From Sthenelais limicola (Eukaryota; Annelida; Polychaeta; Phyllodocida; Sigalionidae), in the NCBI GenBank assembly GCA_942159475.1, contig OW804094.1:24040366-24104365 (forward strand): a DNA stretch of 64,000 nt, in the 5' to 3' direction. The notes under the pieces are model-generated. The model did no database searches. It was not told where the DNA came from and was given only the letters and a program-made list of their open reading frames with translations. The position numbers and the translations under genes are program-made. Below, piece by piece: positions 63,850 to 64,000 of this stretch. How positions within the stretch are numbered: position 1 is the first letter of the stretch; the number at the start of each line of letters is the position of its first letter.

Positions 63850-64000
63850 CTGCAACAAGAGGGTTAATGATTAAGTAACAGACATTTTTAACTCTTTATC
63901 TCTGGTGTTTACTGTAATAAGTGGCTGTTTTACAAGCATTTCCTCAACAAAGTAGGCTAACCATGAGTGTTGTATAAGATTTAAGATAATTCTCTATTTG
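63850..64000 (-). other. Intron of the candidate gene
   Basis: Follows from the acceptor at 63850. No further exon is visible before the window ends. Confidence 0.45.

Overview
This is an AT-rich stretch of animal nuclear DNA. It has no operons and no dense coding; it carries MITE-type DNA transposons, LINE tails with AATAAA signals, an LTR retrotransposon with a metazoan-type tRNA-Leu primer site, and GT/AG exon candidates. The repeat style suggests a marine invertebrate, but I cannot name the species. I find no bacterial or viral gene block. Most open frames here are chance or lie in repeats.

The window is mostly a graveyard of short non-autonomous elements, which I name as follows. M1 is about 235 bp with 28-bp inverted ends beginning GGGTCAGATTTTCAGAAAAT and mostly 4-bp target duplications; there are about 50 copies or fragments, near 10 kb in all. 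M1b is a diverged M1 subfamily. M2 is about 414 bp with about 40-bp inverted ends beginning TGTGATGTGTTTCAGGAAAA; there are 18 copies or large pieces. M3 is about 345 bp with ends ATAGGGGAGTTGCAT. M4 is 468 bp with ends TGTGACC. The G-element is about 440 bp with ends AGGCTGCGTTTCCACTGG and is packed with GAGCG words. In addition there is an element carrying a 73-74 bp minisatellite, several long hairpins, and dispersed repeats that occur twice in the window. In all families '+' strand is only a convention stated at the first copy.

Layout: 1-14 kb holds M1 clusters, M3 copies and retroposon tails. 14-20 kb holds minisatellite-bearing elements, M2 and M1. At 21.5-22.5 kb there is a clean 5'-truncated LINE with a 15-bp target duplication. 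24-39 kb is M1/M2 territory, with a tRNA-derived sequence at 32.5 kb and G-elements at 35-37 kb. At 40.4-43.9 kb lies a complete-ended, internally deleted Ty3-like LTR retrotransposon that keeps gag and protease but has lost reverse transcriptase and integrase. At 44.4-46.1 kb there is a four-layer nest of transposons. 47-60 kb holds hairpins, a local duplication, more M1/M2/M3, and an approximately 960-bp retroposed insert. At 62.8-63.85 kb two minus-strand exons in matching phase look like the 3' end of a real host gene that continues beyond the window.

Within the LTR element the parts fit together: a TATA box and poly(A) signal in each LTR; a gag start codon inside the LTR; a primer site that is itself translated; a GGGAAAC heptamer in the correct phase for a -1 shift into the protease frame; a remnant of the RNase H C-terminus marking the deletion; and a polypurine tract just before the 3' LTR. 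No other gene set in the window works together.
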